Part shown: in pieces, positions 21,901-23,479 of the stretch
How the letters are laid out: each line of letters begins with the position of its first letter
Numbering within the stretch: position 1 is the stretch's first letter
Origin: M3007 sp041736625
GTDB lineage: Bacteria; Bacteroidota; Bacteroidia; Chitinophagales; Saprospiraceae
Assembly: GCA_041736625.1 (NCBI GenBank)
Contig: JBGSTG010000074.1
Coordinates: 1 to 23,479 of the forward strand
Direction: 5' to 3'
Length of the DNA: 23,479 nt
Made by a program: the position numbers and the translations under genes
Notes under the pieces: generated by a model
Database searches by the model: none
The model's input: the letters and a program-made list of their open reading frames with translations, nothing else
Told to the model about the DNA's origin: nothing

Positions 21901-22560
21901 TGGGACATCATCATCGATGAGTTGGAATTATTCAACCGAGCGCTCAATTTTCAGGAAGTTCAATCGATTTTTTTGTCCGACAGCCTCGGAAAATGCCCGC
22001 CGATGTCAAGTTGTATCTGTACAGACCTGAACAACGACGTAGGCGCCGGTTTTACGCTACTTGCCGCTTCCCAGGAGAATTACCTGTTTAAGCCCTCAGC
22101 GCCGTTGGGCGACTGCGACCAGGTAACATGGGAGTGGGGCGACGGTAGCCCTGCCAGCACCTCCATTGGCTCTGCCCCGATTGAGCACCAGTTCCTTCAA
22201 ACAGGCCAATACGACATGTGTATGTCGGTTTTGCGCACCGAAGACAATGGAAACAATTGTACCGATGTGTACTGCCGGGCACTTACCGATGCAGGCTTCC
22301 TCGGCAGGTCGATCTCCTGTGTCCTCCGCCCAAACCCAACTACCGGCGTGTTTACCCTGGAGTTTTCGGCCGGCATGATGCCCGTTTTGGCATCACTTCA
22401 AATTGTGGACATGTGGGGCAGGGTAGTACAAACGGAGGCATTGCAATATGGCGTGCTTCAACAGTCATTCTCGATTGCTGAACTTCCGCCTGGCGTTTAC
22501 TTCGCGACTGTTTTGGCAGGAGACGTATGGGTATGGAGGCAGCTGGTGGTTAGGCAGTAA
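15940..22560 (+). CDS. Giant Cys-rich multidomain T9SS-secreted surface protein
   Basis: The protein has 2206 aa. ATG 15940 starts a Sec signal (MKPVYCLFLLFLVSRESL, cleavage near SQ/TF); an in-frame ATG at 15883 precedes it without signal character. Domains by residue: an N-terminal WD/Kelch-like beta-propeller region (about 20-425); PKD (429-514, LTYAWTFGDPASG); HYR (514-604, ITCPANQVIQASGCPVSVYN ... TDHCGNSASCSFNV); an NHL/SMP-30-like propeller (about 605-1045, GGIYKIDPSTG, GKIYRIDING); two A-B tandem Cys-rich modules (A 1047-1177 and 1306-1440; B 1177-1306 and 1440-1559); another Cys-rich domain (1560-1680); a PKD-like domain (1681-1790); LamG/concanavalin-like (about 1791-2020, GLVAWWSMDDFSG, DAWIF, IDELELFNRAL); PKD-like (2026-2120, VTWEWGDGSP); and a type A T9SS sorting domain (2124-2206, RPNPTTGVFTLEF ... 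PPGVYFATVL). It is probably a surface adhesin or carbohydrate-binding scaffold; no catalytic site was identified. An intrinsic terminator follows. Confidence 0.9.
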   Translation: MKPVYCLFLLFLVSRESLSQTFQIQYGTTFDNAFTKIIPSGSEFYVLGHDQAAAGSPGRATVTRLDAIGQHLWTLSLDIGSAWLDAVETPAGGLLVVGQTLPADPTNKSLAGLVTPAGAFSWVRSYEAPGREAFTRIVRNPVPQSAAFPYYVLGAQNDPSGNATHDDVVLWNMDEQGNSNWKKLFPSTGDDEFARDMEALPTGDLMLAGNLNIDGGIFLFDNTGAHKGGLITFGTNFTFADLFQASGGNFYAVGNTFPGVNAYLIKYDADLLPVWEANLNGLSAISQVWEAPGGGIYVTGTGPFGGRVRAVVMRFTDPGSGPVLQWTRYLDNGETVYQGGATAFLPPNRMAFVDGRIPTSGGFGQLCAFISVSDLDLTTCVTASTTIFVSSNALFYNGPSLPSFEFTDTIPGADLLSSALNWQQEFICAPCKAGFTFQANGSCGDFNFTNTSTGSSSLTYAWTFGDPASGTNNTSVAQDPTHQFSVCGNFKVCLKITDSNCEDSICQTVVFFDQVKPVITCPANQVIQASGCPVSVYNIPPTQVSDDCSTPSVGYIITGTSSGFGPNNASGQQFNQGVSTVVYTATDHCGNSASCSFNVDVLCAPGGSSRLCGQSVLTCFSGFNNPNSPTSGLNANGNVVAFVDPRALTNVSPNGMDASNPVNGLPNVPMVKDPQWVYSRMGQVFGLAIDANEFVYATASSIYGKFTDPFNVDVTFGTAGAGGIYKIDPSTGTVTDFVKTNSVNPNTIGTNFIYNTGSGLGNICYDKQNNQFFVTNFTDGKIYRIDINGIVLSTYDHPGSLTFPSNPPGNTFIPLGDRPYGIQMHPLNGRLYYAVWREDLGRQSGTVSNEVWSIALDGTGNFMGAATLVLQIPPMPSVSYSNAPSDLAFSQSGKMLIGERTTSRDWPLVIGSPAHDSRVLEYCCDPVWAPPLTFYVGNLSTSTNCAGGVDYGYAGYDFIQNKPVNCDGLIWSTGDALKFGTGFNPYVNDYEVVYGLAGALVSGNSNVPFSANWVKTTSYYIDMGLPGKTEFGDVEVFKCACDGKPDFPCDSLWVTKTQPNPGTCCFNMTLDVHAGPLAYLEAESLTPGVVFNNVTLNNTFAWAGNPTGTLLPIKHNPLQGIPQGTYPNALQFCLANIQNPSQVPQCVVFRWYVKGPDDVPYLACTDTCYFECPVPVPADTCVVVKTDSIACDPANPKEYCLFLTVENTSIDPTFIANQLIMSGLTPGFSFKPCPPPVISATAPSIALNLIPTLAPGNTSNLLCVKLVALSPVITPTVVCMNLGLSGNNDCCHSSIPFCVTLEPCCDPCEDRGVTVQTTDPDSCCHSLDITNDCNYNFFTKLELELITPGVIFGSHFTGGANPGDWNNPISQNNLIQWQHVSGYIPNGTIAGLINFCLDEINNPGEIPQTVVLHWYTTGANGKDSIACSDTLVFDCPQQDFPCIQVLDSKILCKQDAGGNVYYEYMLTFQNTSSPPHTADELVFSQIGPPPVVVFPNPISLSPPLLPNGITTITTNLFGSGLSPGDKLTFEVRLHDSTDPDNWCCFEGDTLCIFIPPCDTCVCQPNLTLSQSGVEYPVFCDPHTGFIPVLPCPADDVVISGFFGCVDPVTGQPCLPSPVVYELVLPDGSIYSGSTNNFPAYILPKADGDDPGFYCLTFTTICPGTFDTCVCKVTWIREACDSCCTDFNAFCNRIENAVTISTDNSLCKATLRVDSLPNCDFIDWVDWGDNQQDGGNLASGGMAMHQYAGSGTFAICYLAIELDEATGLICFEKIICDTISLLCSMPADTCIDPPAGLVAWWSMDDFSGSVVADDIIGSNDGVPMPGGSIGNPGGPETVPGKVRDALHYTSPGNRHVEVADDPVLNFGSGAFTIDAWIFTNMGTQTEPIVDKLGNTNNGYALSIQGTSPYYLTLVLGTGNTVDVLQGPAITTGEWNFVAVSVNPPTATFFVGNNTNGLTQISNVPINGVPNASNPARTLRIGYNPFNLHWDIIIDELELFNRALNFQEVQSIFLSDSLGKCPPMSSCICTDLNNDVGAGFTLLAASQENYLFKPSAPLGDCDQVTWEWGDGSPASTSIGSAPIEHQFLQTGQYDMCMSVLRTEDNGNNCTDVYCRALTDAGFLGRSISCVLRPNPTTGVFTLEFSAGMMPVLASLQIVDMWGRVVQTEALQYGVLQQSFSIAELPPGVYFATVLAGDVWVWRQLVVRQ

Positions 22561-22573
22561 CCCTGCTTTCAGG

Positions 22574-22602
22574 AAGGCCCGCCCAGCAGCGGGCCTTTTT
22601 TT
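22574..22602 (+). terminator. Intrinsic terminator of the giant surface-protein gene
   Basis: AAGGCCCGC (22574-22582), loop ccagca, GCGGGCCTT (22589-22597), then a T-tract to 22602. It is a perfect 9-bp stem, 14 bp past the stop. Confidence 0.9.
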
Positions 22603-22667
22603 ATTTCTTAAAAATAAAATACACCGCCAGCAAATTCAAATCTTTGGGCCAACAACCAACCACTATC

Positions 22668-23324
22668 ATGTACGATCTGCCACACCACAAAGAAAATGAC
22701 CCTCGAATCGTGCAAGCGTTTGTCGACCGGCACCCGTTTGCCTTTTTATCCGGATGCGACGCGGACAACAGACCGATTGCCACGCAGGTGCCGGTTTTTA
22801 TGGAGGAAATGAATGGCCGGAAAGTGATGCGGGGGCACATCATGAAAAACACCGACCACCACAAGGCCTTTTTGCACAATGAAAACGCGTTGGCGGTGTT
22901 CACCGGCCCGCACACCTATGTCAGTGCCACCTGGTACAGCAACCCCCACATGGCGTCTACCTGGAACTACATGAGCGTGCACGTCAGGGGCATTATCCGG
23001 TTTTTGGACGACGCGGCGCTGGAAGACGTGCTGCGAAAGACCACCCTGCATTTTGAGCACAATGACCGGCATTCCCCCACCGTGTACGACAACCTTCCCC
23101 CGGAGTTTACGCGAAGGGTGATGAACGCCATTGTTGCCTTTGAAATGGAAATTACGGGTATAGACACGGTGTTCAAATTGAGCCAGGACAGGGATTACGA
23201 GAGCTACCGCAACATCATAGCCAGGCTCAAGGAACAAGACGAAGCCGGTCGGTATATCGCCGCCGAGATGGAAAAAAGAACGGAGGAGGTGTTTCCGGAG
23301 GAGACCGGGGGGACGGGGCGTTGA
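22668..23324 (+). CDS. PaiB-like FMN-binding protein (split-barrel, putative negative regulator)
   Basis: The protein has 218 aa, near the family length of about 205-215. The start at 22668 (MYDLPHHKENDPRIVQAF) is chosen because it matches the PaiB opening pattern; an in-frame start at 22644 adds eight residues that look like leader. Family signatures follow in order: HPFAFLSG, PIATQVPVF, RGHIMKNTDHHKAFL, ALAVFTGPHTYVSATWY, TWNYMSVHVRGIIRFLDD. These fit the FMN-binding split-barrel family named after Bacillus PaiB, which affects sporulation and degradative-enzyme genes; outside Bacillus the role is mostly unproven, and an FMN or heme-binding function is possible. It is a lone gene between a terminator and the rRNA operon end. 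A near-match -7 box AATCTTTG lies about 22639-22646. The C-terminal tail after about residue 205 is Glu/Gly-rich and not conserved. Confidence 0.88.
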   Translation: MYDLPHHKENDPRIVQAFVDRHPFAFLSGCDADNRPIATQVPVFMEEMNGRKVMRGHIMKNTDHHKAFLHNENALAVFTGPHTYVSATWYSNPHMASTWNYMSVHVRGIIRFLDDAALEDVLRKTTLHFEHNDRHSPTVYDNLPPEFTRRVMNAIVAFEMEITGIDTVFKLSQDRDYESYRNIIARLKEQDEAGRYIAAEMEKRTEEVFPEETGGTGR

Positions 23325-23342
23325 CGCGACTTGAGATAAAAC

Positions 23343-23374
23343 AAAAAGAGCCCGCACAAAAACTGTGCGGGCTC
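23343..23374 (-). terminator. Intrinsic terminator of the rRNA operon
   Basis: Arms GAGCCCGCACA (23348-23358) and TGTGCGGGCTC (23364-23374) form a perfect 11-bp stem with a 5-nt loop. On the minus strand the stem is followed by five T (plus-strand aaaaa 23343-23347), so it works for transcription coming from the 5S gene. On the plus strand it is followed by G residues, not T, so it is poorly suited to the PaiB-like gene. Confidence 0.9.
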
Positions 23375-23394
23375 GGGGGTCGGTTTAAATTGAG

Positions 23395-23479
23395 TTGGCG
23401 CCGACCTACTCTCCCGGGGCATCAACCCCAGTACCATCAGCGCTAACGGGCTTAACTACTCTGTTCGGAATGGGAAGAG
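23395..23479 (-). rRNA. rrf: 5S ribosomal RNA, 3' part (5' end outside window)
   Basis: Read on the minus strand, the sequence contains CCATTCCGAACAGAGTAGTT, AAGCCCGTTAGCGCTGATGG, TACTGGGG and GGGAGAGTAGGTCGGCGCC. These are the conserved loop B/C, helix III and loop E/helix IV-V segments of bacterial 5S rRNA. About 85 nt of the usual 110-120 are present; the first third lies beyond the right edge. The 3' boundary near 23395 is approximate. The rho-independent terminator starts about 20 bp downstream. The 16S and 23S genes presumably lie to the right. Confidence 0.95.

Noticed and set aside
23348..23374. Terminator assigned to the PaiB-like gene
   Set aside because: On the plus strand the stem is followed by G residues, not T. 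The T-tract is only on the minus strand, behind the 5S rRNA.

Overview
The window comes from a fairly GC-rich Bacteroidota genome, most likely a Saprospiraceae or Lewinella/Haliscomenobacter-type organism. The evidence is two secreted proteins with C-terminal type IX secretion (T9SS) sorting domains, a TonB-dependent receptor paired with an acid-tagged lipoprotein, several promoters of the Bacteroidota form TTG-N17..20-TAnnTTTG, starts without Shine-Dalgarno sequences, and intergenic degenerate heptamer repeats. Placement below phylum level is inference.

Layout. 1-2240: the 3' part of an outer-membrane TonB-dependent receptor and a probable surface lipoprotein. 2359-5085 (-): a 908-aa T9SS-secreted adhesin-like protein. 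5263-6672 (+): an unrecognised all-helical protein. 6701-8906 (-): a tight three-gene operon of ParA ATPase, a small ribbon-helix-helix-like protein and a DUF3137-type membrane protein, facing away from a LexA/CI-like S24 regulator (9094-9828, +). 9829-10478: a gene-free, repeat-dense island. 10479-11675 (+): a patatin-like phospholipase. 11676-12660: a decayed stretch with perfect palindromes, a 5'-truncated winged-helix protein and a tiny ORF. 12702-15176 (+): a PIF1/RecD-like helicase with RecQ-style HRDC and HTH_40-like C-terminal domains. 15136-15738 (-): an ECF sigma factor whose 3' end overlaps the helicase gene. 15940-22560 (+): a 2206-aa multidomain Cys-rich T9SS surface protein. 22668-23324 (+): a PaiB-like FMN-binding protein. 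23343-23479 (-): the end of an rRNA operon (terminator and the 3' part of 5S rRNA).

How the genes work together. The receptor and lipoprotein probably form one outer-membrane uptake unit. The ParA operon looks like a chromosomal positioning or partition module without a canonical ParB. Its small middle protein carries three copies of an F-x-x-G-L-D-A-L-L-like motif that resembles the N-terminal ParA-contacting peptide of ParB; this is the most unusual gene-level signal here. The ECF sigma factor is divergent from the giant surface protein, but a regulatory link is only suggested by position.

The other striking pattern is the repeats. Degenerate 7-bp arrays sit exactly at gene ends (2240, 6672, 9828) and directly against a start codon (10479). 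In two genes (6672, 11675) a repeat supplies the stop codon.
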